Source: an uncultured Oscillospiraceae bacterium (GTDB taxonomy: Bacteria > Bacillota > Clostridia > Oscillospirales > Acutalibacteraceae). From it: 5,027 bases of DNA. The notes under the pieces are model-generated. The model did no database searches. It was given only the letters and a program-made list of their open reading frames with translations, and was not told the DNA's origin. The stretch is taken from NCBI GenBank assembly GCA_905203795.1, contig CAJKXG010000105.1, forward strand, positions 1-5,027. The letters run 5' to 3'. Positions 1 to 5,027 of the stretch are shown here, piece after piece; the stretch's first letter is position 1; each line of letters starts with the position of its first letter. Position numbers and translations under genes: made by a program.

Positions 1-1814
1 TCGGGGAACCGGGCGTCGGTAAAACCGCTATCGCCGAGGGCTTGGCGCAGAAAATCGCCAACAATGAAGTCCCTGAGCTGCTGCGCGGCAAACGTGTGGT
101 GACGCTGGATCTGACCGGCATGGTTGCCGGCACCAAATATCGCGGCGATTTCGAGGAACGCATCAAAAATGCGATCGACGAGGTGATCGCCGCCGGTGAT
201 GTGATCCTGTTTATTGATGAGATTCACACGTTGATCGGCGCGGGTGCGGCGGAGGGCGCAGTAGACGCCGCCAATATCCTGAAGCCGTCGCTGGCACGCG
301 GTGAACTGCAAATCATCGGCGCGACCACGCTGGACGAATACCGCAAACACATTGAAAAAGATGCAGCGCTGGAACGCCGATTCCAACCGGTCACGGTGGG
401 CGAGCCGACCGCCGAGGAAGCAATGCAGATCCTGCGCGGTCTGCGCGACAAATACGAGGCGCATCACAAGGTGAAGATCACCGATGAAGCGCTGGATGCG
501 GCCGTCACACTGTCGGTGCGGTATATCTCCGACCGTTTTCTGCCGGATAAGGCCATCGACCTGGTGGACGAGGCGGCTTCGCGTGTACGGCTGAAAGCCT
601 TTACGGCACCGCCGGATCTGAAAGCGCTGGAGGATGAGCTCAAGCGGCTGACAGAGGAGAAAAAATCCGCTGTCAACGAACAGGACTTTGAACGTGCCGC
701 CCGTCTGCGGGACGAGGAAAAAGAATTGAACGAAAAACTCACCCGCCAGAAGGAAGAATGGGAGGAGAAAAACGCCGGCATTACCGGCGAAGTCACCGCC
801 AGGGAGATCGCGGAGATCGTGTCCGGCTGGACAGGGATTCCCGTTATGCAGCTGACCGAAGAAGAAGGACAGCGTCTCTTGAAAATGGAGGATATCCTGC
901 ACGAGCGGATCGTCGGTCAGGATGAAGCGGTGCACGCGGTTGCCAGAGCGATCCGCCGCGGGCGTGTAGGTCTGAAAGACCCGAAACGTCCGATCGGCTC
1001 CTTCATCTTCCTCGGACCGACAGGCGTCGGCAAGACCGAGCTGTGCAAGACGCTGGCAGAAGCCATGTTCGGCGATGAAAACGCCATCGTCCGGCTGGAT
1101 ATGTCGGAATATATGGAGAAACACACCGTATCGCGTCTGGTCGGCTCGCCTCCCGGCTACGTCGGGTACGACGAGGGCGGTCAACTGACCGAAAAGATCC
1201 GCCGCAAGCCGTATTCGGTGGTGCTGTTTGATGAGATCGAAAAGGCGCATCCCGATGTGTTCAACATGCTGCTGCAAATTCTGGACGACGGTGTGCTGAC
1301 CGATGCGCAGGGACGACATGTCAATTTCAAGAACACCGTTATCATCATGACTTCCAACGTCGGCGCACGGCTGATCACCGATAAACGCCCCTTCGGGTTT
1401 GGGGAAAAGGATCAGACGGTGGCGGAAGAGGACGCACAAAAGCAGATTCGTGAAAATGTCATGGGCGAGCTGAAAAAAGCCTTCCGTCCCGAATTTCTCA
1501 ACCGTGTGGATGATATCATCGTGTTCCGCCAGTTGACGCAGGACAACATCGAGGAGATCGCCCGTCGGATGCTGCGCAGTCTCGACAAGCGCATGGCGGA
1601 TATGGATATGCATGTGACGGTGAGCGACGCCGCAGTGAGCAAGATCGCGAAGGCGGGCTTTGATCCGGTCTACGGTGCACGTCCGCTGCGCCGCGCGATT
1701 CAATCCGAACTGGAGGACGCGCTGGCAGAGCAGCTTCTGGAGGGACGCTTCCACGCCGGCGACACCGTCAGCATAGATGTGAAGGATGACGCCTTTACGT
1801 TTGAAAAAGCATAA
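1..1814 (+). CDS. clpC: ClpC, AAA+ protein unfoldase of the Clp protease (5' end missing)
   Basis: Cytoplasmic Hsp100 ATPase that unfolds proteins and threads them into the ClpP peptidase. The reading frame is open from base 3, so the window edge cuts the gene; 603 residues are visible against roughly 810-830 usual, so the N-terminal substrate/adaptor domain is outside. Counting the first visible residue as 1: NBD1 has Walker A GEPGVGKT (1-8), pore loop KYRGDFEER (45-53), Walker B VILFIDE (67-73), sensor GATT (106-109) and ERRF arginine finger (124-127). A short middle region has a UVR motif (about 220-245, [19 protein letters not shown]). NBD2 has Walker A GPTGVGKT (338-345), pore GYVGYD (385-390), Walker B VVLFDE (406-411), sensor 1 TSN (450-452), FRPEFLNR (494-501) and sensor 2 GARPLRR (558-564). 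The UVR motif and short linker separate it from ClpB, which has a long coiled coil here. A ClpP-docking loop candidate FGF lies at 464-466. No frameshift or missing catalytic residue. A terminator follows directly; ctsR/mcsAB partners, if any, are outside the window. Confidence 0.95.
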   Translation, partial: GEPGVGKTAIAEGLAQKIANNEVPELLRGKRVVTLDLTGMVAGTKYRGDFEERIKNAIDEVIAAGDVILFIDEIHTLIGAGAAEGAVDAANILKPSLARGELQIIGATTLDEYRKHIEKDAALERRFQPVTVGEPTAEEAMQILRGLRDKYEAHHKVKITDEALDAAVTLSVRYISDRFLPDKAIDLVDEAASRVRLKAFTAPPDLKALEDELKRLTEEKKSAVNEQDFERAARLRDEEKELNEKLTRQKEEWEEKNAGITGEVTAREIAEIVSGWTGIPVMQLTEEEGQRLLKMEDILHERIVGQDEAVHAVARAIRRGRVGLKDPKRPIGSFIFLGPTGVGKTELCKTLAEAMFGDENAIVRLDMSEYMEKHTVSRLVGSPPGYVGYDEGGQLTEKIRRKPYSVVLFDEIEKAHPDVFNMLLQILDDGVLTDAQGRHVNFKNTVIIMTSNVGARLITDKRPFGFGEKDQTVAEEDAQKQIRENVMGELKKAFRPEFLNRVDDIIVFRQLTQDNIEEIARRMLRSLDKRMADMDMHVTVSDAAVSKIAKAGFDPVYGARPLRRAIQSELEDALAEQLLEGRFHAGDTVSIDVKDDAFTFEKA

Positions 1815-1823
1815 TGAAGTGGC

Positions 1824-1865
1824 AAAACGGGGTTCCCATCACGAGAATCCCGTTTTCCCGTTTTG
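1824..1865 (+). terminator. Rho-independent terminator after clpC
   Basis: Left arm 1824-1835 (AAAACGGGGTTC) pairs with 1845-1856 (GAATCCCGTTTT) as a 12-bp stem with one G-U pair and a 9-base loop. The 3' arm ends in TTTT, and a second T-rich stretch (CCCGTTTTGTTT) follows. It starts 9 bases after the clpC stop. The 3' half-site CCCGTTTT is repeated in tandem (1849-1856 and 1857-1864), so the left arm can pair with either copy. Some read-through into the next gene is possible, since no clear promoter is visible in the 79-base gap. Confidence 0.75.
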
Positions 1866-1879
1866 TTTGCACATCATAG

Positions 1880-1886
1880 AAGGAGG
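1880..1886 (+). promoter_or_regulatory. Ribosome binding site that fixes the DUF368 gene start
   Basis: AAGGAGG lies 7 bases before the ATG at 1894 and is a near-perfect anti-16S match. It decides against the upstream in-frame ATG at 1786, which lies inside clpC, has no such site, and would add 36 residues translated through the terminator. Confidence 0.9.
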
Positions 1887-1893
1887 AGCGCTC

Positions 1894-2730
1894 ATGCCCG
1901 ATAAAACGGATACCGCACAAGCCCCCTTTTGGAAGACCCTGCTGACCGGTTTTCTCATCGGTATCGGCGCGATCGCCCCCGGTGTCAGCGGCGGTGCGTT
2001 TGCCGTCATTTTCGGCTTATATGCGGCCATCACCGACGCCGTCGCACACATTTACCACGATTTTCGGAAAAAACTGCGTTTTCTTTTGCCGCTGGGGATC
2101 GGTGGGGTATTGGGCGTATTGCTGTTCGGTCGGCTGGTCGAATGGCTGTTTACGTACTACGAAGTGCCGGTGCGCTGGTTGTTTGTGGGGTTGATGGTCG
2201 GCACCTTGCCGTCCGTTTTCCGCGAAGCAGGACGGGAAGGATTTCGGAAGCGGTATCTGCTGCCGATGTTGGTATGCGGCGCGGGGATTTTTCTGCTGTC
2301 CAAGCAGCAGGGCGTTGCATACACGGGCGACGCGACGGCACTGCCGATGGGCATGTCACTGCTGTGCGGTGCGGTGGTCGGGTTCGGAACGATCGTGCCG
2401 GGCGCCAGCGCGTCGTTCGTCCTGATGTCGATGGGGTTGTACGAACCCATGCTGCGGGCGCTGAATGCCCTGGATTTTTCATTGCTGCTGCCCATGGGCA
2501 TCGGGTTTCTTGCGTTTGTGGTGCTGTTCGCCAAGCTGGTCAGTTGGCTGTACAGCAGGGCTTACGGCTGGATCAGTTATGCCGTAACGGGTCTGCTGAT
2601 CGGTTCGATTTTGGCGGTCGTGCCGTCGGTACGGGCAGATCGGCAGACGGTGTTGGCGCTTCTGCTTGCCGTGATCGGCGGGCTGCTGTCGTTTACGATG
2701 CTGCAAATCAAGGGGAGGGAACAGGGATGA
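1894..2730 (+). CDS. popT: DUF368 membrane protein, PopT-type polyprenyl-phosphate transporter
   Basis: A 278-residue polytopic membrane protein. DUF368 proteins (PopT) are established as transporters that return undecaprenyl phosphate, the lipid carrier for cell-wall precursors, from the outer to the inner leaflet. The family signature appears twice, 140 residues apart: residues 19-43 (IAPGVSGG then FGLY) and 159-183 (IVPGASAS then MGLY). Ten of 25 aligned positions are identical, including G23/G163, P29-G30/P169-G170, S32/S172 and GLY 41-43/181-183. This matches an internally duplicated transporter whose PGxS motifs lie in re-entrant loops. Other hydrophobic segments lie at about 63-80, 93-108, 121-135, 194-218, 226-244 and 251-270. 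The start at 1894 is set by a strong AGGAGG. The stop overlaps the ATG of the next gene (ATGA at 2727-2730), implying coupled translation. The second motif has Ala where PGxSGS is usual. Family assignment is firm; the substrate is inferred from characterised family members. Confidence 0.88.
   Translation: MPDKTDTAQAPFWKTLLTGFLIGIGAIAPGVSGGAFAVIFGLYAAITDAVAHIYHDFRKKLRFLLPLGIGGVLGVLLFGRLVEWLFTYYEVPVRWLFVGLMVGTLPSVFREAGREGFRKRYLLPMLVCGAGIFLLSKQQGVAYTGDATALPMGMSLLCGAVVGFGTIVPGASASFVLMSMGLYEPMLRALNALDFSLLLPMGIGFLAFVVLFAKLVSWLYSRAYGWISYAVTGLLIGSILAVVPSVRADRQTVLALLLAVIGGLLSFTMLQIKGREQG
2711..2719 (+). promoter_or_regulatory. Ribosome binding site for the phosphoesterase, inside the DUF368 gene
   Basis: AGGGGAGGG lies within the last codons of the DUF368 gene, 7 bases before the ATG at 2727. 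It selects this ATG. The same frame stays open about 800 bases upstream, but only as a shadow of the DUF368 gene. Confidence 0.8.
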
Positions 2731-3629
2731 GACGCTATCTGGCTTTCGTGTTGTGCGCGGTACTGTTGTTCAGCGGCTGCGGACCATCAAAGCCGTCGTC
2801 CGCGCCCGCCATCGCTACCACCTCCGTCTCCCAACCGTCAACGGCGGTGGTGGCGTGGATGAGCGATACACAATATTACAGCAAGGATTATCCCGATATT
2901 TTCCGCAGTATGACCGCGTGGCTGGCGGAACAGCAGCCGGCCGCCGTCCTGCACACAGGCGACGTCGTACACAACATGGAGGACGCCGAGCAATGGAAAA
3001 CGGCAGTCGGCGCGTTGTCGCTTTTGGAAAACAGGATGCCCCTGCTGATCGCGGCGGGCAACCACGATGTGGGGCATAGCGCTCTTTCGTACACCGCTTT
3101 TACCACGCATTTGCGACCGTTTTTCACACCGTCTCAGTACGTATACGGGCGCGGGTGTTATGAGCAGATCACGGTCGGCAAACGGGAATATCTGCTGTTG
3201 GTCATTGGCTATGGCGTGGATGATCCGGCGGTCGATTGGCTAAACAGCGTCGCGACGGCACATCCGCAGGCAACGGTCATTCTGGCAACCCATTCATATC
3301 TGCATGTAGATGGTTCGCGGACAACGGAGGGGGAGCGCTTATATCAGAATGTGGTCGTCCCCAACGCCAATATCCGACTGGTGCTGTGCGGACACTATCA
3401 CGGTATCTCACAACGCACCGACGAATTGGACGATAACGGCGACGGTTTGCCCGACCGCACGGTCTACCAACTGCTGGCGGACTATCAGGCAGAGCCGAAA
3501 GGCGGCGGGGGATACCTTCGCCTGCTGCATTTGAGCGAGGACGGGCAGGTACAGGTGAGCACCTACTCGCCGTACGATCATAAAACCAACTACTTTTCAG
3601 ACGGCGACAGCTTCACATTGCAGCTTTGA
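2727..3629 (+). CDS. Secreted lipoprotein metallophosphoesterase (calcineurin-like)
   Basis: A 300-residue exported phosphoesterase with a dinuclear metal site, probably lipid-anchored on the outer membrane face. Residues 1-18 are a lipoprotein signal: RR, a hydrophobic stretch, then FSGC with Cys18 as the acylation site (Phe at -3 is unusual but tolerable). A Ser/Pro/Ala linker runs to about 40. Metallophos motifs follow in order: D47-T-Q49, GDVVHN (78-83), GNHD (111-114), THS with H189, and GHYHG (222-226). DxQ in place of DxH, followed by YYS, and a C-terminal DYQ (252-254) and TYSPY (279-283), are traits I recall from a subfamily of large secreted bacterial phosphoesterases such as Bacillus YvnB, so I do not read DxQ as a defect. 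A calcium-loop-like D-x-N-x-D-G-x-x-D lies at 235-243. The gene overlaps the DUF368 gene by 4 bases, and a terminator starts 2 bases after its stop. The substrate is unknown; cyclic nucleotides, phospholipids, pyrophosphate lipids or cell-wall phosphates are all possible. Confidence 0.88.
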   Translation: MRRYLAFVLCAVLLFSGCGPSKPSSAPAIATTSVSQPSTAVVAWMSDTQYYSKDYPDIFRSMTAWLAEQQPAAVLHTGDVVHNMEDAEQWKTAVGALSLLENRMPLLIAAGNHDVGHSALSYTAFTTHLRPFFTPSQYVYGRGCYEQITVGKREYLLLVIGYGVDDPAVDWLNSVATAHPQATVILATHSYLHVDGSRTTEGERLYQNVVVPNANIRLVLCGHYHGISQRTDELDDNGDGLPDRTVYQLLADYQAEPKGGGGYLRLLHLSEDGQVQVSTYSPYDHKTNYFSDGDSFTLQL

Positions 3630-3630
3630 A

Positions 3631-3663
3631 AAAAGCCGATATCCCATACGGATATCGGCTTTT
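3631..3663. terminator. Bidirectional Rho-independent terminator between convergent genes
   Basis: A perfect 14-bp stem (AAAAGCCGATATCC at 3631-3644 with its exact complement at 3650-3663) and a 5-base loop CATAC. On the plus strand it ends in TTTT; on the minus strand the stem is followed by a run of T's. It lies between the phosphoesterase stop (3629) and the stop of the AbrB-like gene (3677), so it can end transcription from both sides. Confidence 0.92.
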
Positions 3664-3676
3664 CGTGTGTGTACAG

Positions 3677-3919
3677 TCACAAGGATTGTAATTCCTTGAT
3701 ACAGGCGGGGCAGATGTTACGCCCTTTATATTGTTTGATGTCCTTGGCATTTCCGCAAAAGACACAAGCAGGCTGATATTTCTTGAGCATGATAAAATTG
3801 CCATCTATAAACATCTCGAGCGAGTCGCCATTCTGCAGATCCAAGTTCCGTCGAATCTCGATGGGGAGCACAATCCGTCCCACTTCGTCGATTTTGCGTA
3901 CAATTCCGGTAGATTTCAC
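3677..3919 (-). CDS. AbrB/SpoVT-type DNA-binding regulator with C-terminal zinc ribbon
   Basis: An 80-residue transcription regulator starting at GTG. Residues 1-48 are a SpoVT-AbrB swapped-hairpin domain: KSTGIVRKIDEVGRIVLPIE, then RRNLDLQNGDSLEMF and IMLKKY, very close to the N-terminus of Bacillus AbrB. Such domains dimerise and bind DNA through the basic N-terminal residues (here K2, R8, K9, R15, R23, R24). Residues 52-73 carry CVFC...CPAC (C52, C55, C70, C73), a likely zinc ribbon, in place of the AbrB multimerisation domain. This two-part design is, to my knowledge, common in Clostridia. Start choice: tandem GTG codons at 3922 and 3919. The GAGG ribosome site at 3927-3930 is 7 bases from the 3919 GTG but only 4 from the other, and starting at 3919 gives M-K-S-T-G as in AbrB. 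An upstream ATG at 4063 would translate the promoter and is rejected. By eye the gene is less GC-rich than its neighbours. It has its own promoter and leader palindrome. Target genes are unknown. Confidence 0.88.
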   Translation of the reverse strand: MKSTGIVRKIDEVGRIVLPIEIRRNLDLQNGDSLEMFIDGNFIMLKKYQPACVFCGNAKDIKQYKGRNICPACIKELQSL

Positions 3920-3940
3920 CACAATTCCTCTTTCTTCGTC

Positions 3941-3958
3941 CGCAACAACGTCGTTGCG
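3941..3958. promoter_or_regulatory. 18-bp near-palindrome in the leader of the AbrB-like gene (candidate operator)
   Basis: CGCAACAACGTCGTTGCG is its own reverse complement except at one symmetric base pair, which becomes a G-U pair in the RNA. It lies about 9-26 bases downstream of the predicted transcription start and upstream of the ribosome site. It could be a repressor operator, possibly for autoregulation, or form a leader hairpin. It has no following T-tract, so it is not a terminator. Confidence 0.45.
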
Positions 3959-3973
3959 CTTTTTACAAATAGT

Positions 3974-4002
3974 ATTATACTCAATCTGACAGAAAAAGTC
4001 AA
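3974..4002 (-). promoter_or_regulatory. Sigma-A type promoter of the AbrB-like gene
   Basis: On the minus strand the -35 box is TTGACT (3997-4002) and the -10 box TATAAT (3974-3979), with an ideal 17-base spacer. The predicted start is near 3966, giving a leader of about 47 bases. Bases 4003-4050, upstream of the -35 box, are markedly AT-rich with A and T tracts, which could act as an UP element or as an AbrB-type binding region. Confidence 0.85.
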
Positions 4003-4059
4003 TTCCATATGCAAAGAAAATTGGAAAATTTTGAGAATATTGCCGAATTATGGGAAATG

Positions 4060-4944
4060 TCAAACGCCGGTCAAATCAAAGGTCGGAATATAAGCGGCGT
4101 CGGCGCTTTCTCGTTCCTGCACATACCCGTCTGTCAGCCCTTTATCCACCATATATTGCCACACTTTGTTGCATTCACGGGCGGTCAGCCGTCGGTTCAG
4201 CGGGGGAAAGTCCGGCAGCGGGCACACAGGTGTATACTGAAACAACAGACTGACCCAAGTGCCGTGCGGCAGGTTGTCCGCCAGCCAATCGAGTACGCGC
4301 AGGGACGCACGTGTATAACCGGGCAGCACCAAATGCCGCACCAATGTGCCGCGTACCGCCAGTCCCTGTTCGTCCAGTTGCATCGGGCCGGTCTGCTTCG
4401 CCATTTCCAAAATCGCGGGAGCGGCGTAATCGAAATAATCAGCCGCACCGGACAGCATCGCCGCCATATCCGCGTCCACATATTTCAAATCGGGCAGATA
4501 CACGTCCACAGCCCCTGCCAGTGCACGGATCGTCTCCACGCGTTCGTATCCGCTGGAGTTGTACACCACCGGCACGGGCGGACGATATTGCGACAGCGCT
4601 TCGAGGATGATCGGCACGAACATGGTGGGATTCACCAGATTGATGTTGTGCGCGCCTTGCGCGACCAGTTCACGGAAAATGTCTGCCAGCCGATTGGCGG
4701 TGATGCGTTTGCCGAATCTGTTGTGGCTGATCGGCGCATTCTGGCAAAAGCGGCAGCGCAGCGGACATCCGGAAAAAAACACCGTACCCGACCCGTTTGT
4801 GCCGCTGATACACGGCTCTTCGCCGAAATGCAAAGCCGCGCGCGCGACCACCGCCTCTTGCGGCATCCCGCAGACGCCGTAAGGCGGCTGTATGCGCGAC
4901 ACACCGCATTGTCGGGGACAAAGCGTGCAGGATGTGATATCCAA
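4060..4944 (-). CDS. Radical SAM protein, COG1313 (PflX-like) family of unknown substrate
   Basis: A 294-residue radical SAM enzyme. C60-x3-C64-x2-C67 (SGCPLRCRFCQN) is the classic motif that holds the [4Fe-4S] cluster used to cleave S-adenosylmethionine. The N-terminus has a second cysteine group, C6-x2-C9-x3-C13 and C25 (CTLCPRQC ... GVC), typical of COG1313. Other family blocks are EEPCISG (42-48), GSGTVFFSG (51-59), GAHNINLVNPT (97-107), VVYNSSGYE (126-134), DVYLPDLKY (147-155), LVRHLVLPG (201-209), FQYTP (235-239) and the C-terminal FDLTGV. COG1313 is often annotated as a pyruvate formate-lyase activating enzyme homologue, but no glycyl radical enzyme lies here and that function should not be assumed. 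Start: TTG at 4944, 7 bases after GGGGG; the frame has no ATG or GTG further upstream in the window, and the nearby ATG at 4958 is out of frame. No clear terminator follows on the minus strand. It lies 16 bases after the preceding gene's stop. Confidence 0.87.
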   Translation of the reverse strand: MDITSCTLCPRQCGVSRIQPPYGVCGMPQEAVVARAALHFGEEPCISGTNGSGTVFFSGCPLRCRFCQNAPISHNRFGKRITANRLADIFRELVAQGAHNINLVNPTMFVPIILEALSQYRPPVPVVYNSSGYERVETIRALAGAVDVYLPDLKYVDADMAAMLSGAADYFDYAAPAILEMAKQTGPMQLDEQGLAVRGTLVRHLVLPGYTRASLRVLDWLADNLPHGTWVSLLFQYTPVCPLPDFPPLNRRLTARECNKVWQYMVDKGLTDGYVQERESADAAYIPTFDLTGV

Positions 4945-4951
4945 AAATATA

Positions 4952-4956
4952 CCCCC
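4952..4956 (-). promoter_or_regulatory. G-run ribosome site for the radical SAM gene
   Basis: GGGGG (in GATGGGGGT on the minus strand) lies 7 bases before the TTG at 4944. It is weaker than the AGGAGG sites elsewhere in the window, but its spacing supports the TTG start. Confidence 0.45.
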
Positions 4957-4960
4957 ATCT

Positions 4961-5027
4961 TTATAAAGACGCTTTTGCCAATTGTAAAAGCGCGTCGCGT
5001 TCGTTCGGACAGCGTCCGTCCATGACC
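4961..5027 (-). CDS. C-terminal tail of an upstream minus-strand gene (partial)
   Basis: The minus-strand frame entering from the right edge reads VMDGRCPNERDALLQLAKASL and stops with TAA at 4961-4963. The codons favour C/G at the third position, as in the neighbouring genes, and the end looks like a short amphipathic helix. The stop lies 16 bases before the radical SAM start, with a ribosome site in the gap, which fits an operon. I cannot name the family from 21 residues. The ATG at 5023 could only encode a 20-residue peptide, so a longer gene running in from outside is more likely. Confidence 0.5.
   Translation of the reverse strand, partial: VMDGRCPNERDALLQLAKASL

Noticed and set aside
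1..1814. ClpB disaggregase
   Set aside because: The middle region is short with a UVR motif and lacks the long coiled-coil domain of ClpB.
1786..1893. Earlier ATG for the DUF368 gene
   Set aside because: It lies inside clpC and would translate through the terminator. The ATG at 1894 has a strong AGGAGG.
1929..2726. Upstream extension of the phosphoesterase frame through the DUF368 gene
   Set aside because: The extension is Arg- and Cys-rich shadow sequence. The lipoprotein signal peptide begins exactly at the ATG at 2727, which has its own ribosome site.
2862..2876. Loss of the DxH motif in the phosphoesterase (Gln in place of His)
   Set aside because: DxQ followed by YYS is, as I recall, the normal form in this secreted subfamily, and all other metal-binding motifs are intact.
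4001..4025. Possible hairpin CAATT...AATTG as a terminator for the radical SAM gene
   Set aside because: Only 5 AT-rich base pairs with a long loop, overlapping the -35 box; too weak to support.
3920..4063. N-terminal extension of the AbrB-like protein to an ATG at 4063
   Set aside because: The added 48 residues would be encoded by the promoter, the palindrome and the AT-rich block. Homology to AbrB begins at the GTG at 3919.
4060..4944. Pyruvate formate-lyase activating enzyme
   Set aside because: The N-terminal CxxCxxxC group and the conserved blocks fit COG1313 rather than PflA, and no glycyl radical enzyme gene is present in the window.
4632..4958. Minus-strand frame starting with ATG at 4958
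   Set aside because: It is out of frame with the radical SAM motifs and has no domain of its own; the TTG at 4944 gives the family N-terminus.
4009..5025. Long open frame of 338 codons on the plus strand
   Set aside because: It runs antisense to the radical SAM gene, whose protein shows clear family motifs. The plus-strand translation is rich in His, Arg and Gln with no recognisable domain, typical of a shadow frame opposite a GC-rich gene. Its start also lies in the AbrB promoter region.

Overview
The window looks like chromosomal DNA from a GC-rich, Gram-positive anaerobe of the Clostridia. An Oscillospirales/Ruminococcaceae-type gut bacterium is my best guess, but that is inference. The grounds are a ClpC-type (not ClpB) unfoldase with a UVR motif, an AbrB/SpoVT-like regulator with a zinc-ribbon tail, a DUF368 membrane protein, a secreted lipoprotein phosphoesterase, strong AGGAGG-type ribosome sites, GTG and TTG starts, and a textbook sigma-A promoter (TTGACT-17-TATAAT).

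Layout, left to right. Bases 1-1814 (+) hold the 3' three-quarters of clpC, cut by the window edge exactly at the first Walker A motif. A hairpin terminator follows at about 1824-1856. Bases 1894-2730 (+) encode a DUF368 polyprenyl-phosphate transporter (PopT type). It overlaps by ATGA a lipoprotein metallophosphoesterase at 2727-3629 (+), so these two form a tight, probably translationally coupled pair. A perfect 14-bp hairpin (3631-3663) with T-tracts on both strands separates them from two convergent minus-strand genes. These are an 80-residue AbrB-like regulator (3677-3919) with its own promoter and an 18-bp near-palindrome in its leader, and a COG1313-type radical SAM protein (4060-4944) starting with TTG. 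The last 67 bases carry the tail of another minus-strand gene, probably in an operon with the radical SAM gene.

How they may work together: clpC is a stand-alone proteostasis gene here. The PopT/phosphoesterase pair probably acts at the cell envelope. PopT-family proteins recycle the undecaprenyl-phosphate carrier lipid across the membrane, and the phosphoesterase should be anchored on the outer membrane face. A functional link between them is only suggested by the overlap. The AbrB-like gene looks like a separately regulated transcription unit.

No RNA genes, mobile elements, CRISPR arrays or prophage signatures were seen, and no gap without a gene exceeds about 140 bases. The region is mostly ordinary core-genome content. 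The most interesting items are the PopT/phosphoesterase coupling, the leader palindrome of the AbrB-like gene, and the cysteine-rich radical SAM protein of unknown substrate.
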